Below, in pieces: positions 5,229 to 5,493 of a stretch of 5,493 nucleotides of DNA. The notes under the pieces are model-generated. The model had not been told where the DNA came from and did not search any database. It saw only the letters and a program-made list of their open reading frames with translations. Source of the DNA: Thermotogaceae bacterium (lineage in GTDB: Bacteria > Thermotogota > Thermotogae > Thermotogales > Thermotogaceae); NCBI GenBank assembly GCA_027038385.1, contig JALVXE010000225.1, forward strand, positions 1-5,493. The letters run 5' to 3'. The translations under genes and the position numbers were made by a program. The first letter of the stretch is position 1. Each line of letters starts with the position of its first letter.

Positions 5229-5493
5229 ATGAAATTTTGGGACAGAGAAAAAGAAAAGAAATGGCTGAAGCATTACCTTCTCACCGAACCAAATGCAATC
5301 CTGTTTGTATACGGCCCGAAATCAAGTGGCAAGACAACGCTTTTAATGAAAGTAGTCGAGGAGCTACCAAAAGAGAAGTTCATATACTACTGGTTTGACT
5401 TGAGAGAGGAGCTCATATCTGATTATGACAGTGTAGTTCAGCTGTTTTTCACTCCGAAGGGTTGGTTCAAGGAAATGATAAGCGTGATTAAAC
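5229..5493 (+). CDS. P-loop ATPase, archaeal-type AAA family, N-terminal 88 residues (3' end outside window)
   Basis: The visible part begins MKFWDREKEKKWLKHYLL, an N-terminal F-x-x-R-E-x-E segment typical of archaeal-type AAA ATPases (ATPase_2/SSO1545-like). A hydrophobic strand AILFVYG then leads into the Walker A loop GPKSSGKTT, with G29, G34, K35 and T36. A second strand, KFIYYWFDLRE (about 50-60), is typical after the P-loop helix. Walker B, the sensor residues and any C-terminal DNA-binding or nuclease-like domain lie beyond the window. These ATPases are widespread in archaea and scattered in thermophilic bacteria; their function is largely uncharacterised. The ATG is chosen from the GGGGGTGA 8 bases upstream. 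It has its own likely promoter and follows a strong terminator, so it is not co-transcribed with the chemoreceptor gene. ATP binding is confident; the exact family is likely but not certain from 88 residues. Confidence 0.78.
   Translation, partial: MKFWDREKEKKWLKHYLLTEPNAILFVYGPKSSGKTTLLMKVVEELPKEKFIYYWFDLREELISDYDSVVQLFFTPKGWFKEMISVIK

Overview
The window holds five protein genes: two complete ones and a complete metG read from opposite strands, plus a partial gene running off each edge. The MetRS has a CxxC...CxxC zinc knuckle and a fused C-terminal tRNA-binding OB domain. Together with strong AGGAGG ribosome sites, a glycine-rich PadR regulator and an archaeal-type ATPase, this suggests an anaerobic, possibly thermophilic bacterium such as a member of the Thermotogota. 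That placement comes from remembered family resemblance, not from a search.

Layout: on the minus strand, metG (2155-254, TTG start) is followed after 10 bases by a PadR-family regulator gene (243-1, cut by the window start). They appear to form one transcription unit, read from a clear -35/-10 promoter at 2188-2216. Divergently, on the plus strand, an extended -10 promoter preceded by a direct repeat drives a monocistronic gene for an exported ferritin-like DUF2202 protein (2318-2929), closed by a strong terminator. Next comes a monocistronic membrane chemoreceptor gene (3041-5116) with its own promoter and terminator. Its predicted extracytoplasmic sensor region carries a CZB-type zinc-binding signature (3 His, 1 Cys). 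A further promoter starts a P-loop ATPase gene (5229 onward, cut by the window end).

How the genes relate: metG and padR are probably co-transcribed. The three plus-strand genes look like separate units, each with its own extended -10 promoter, and terminators follow the first two. The exported possible di-iron protein and the neighbouring receptor with a metal/redox-type sensor could serve a shared stress or metal response, but only proximity suggests this. I see no RNA genes, CRISPR array, insertion sequence or broken gene. Every gap between genes is shorter than 160 bases and is explained by promoters, ribosome sites and terminators.
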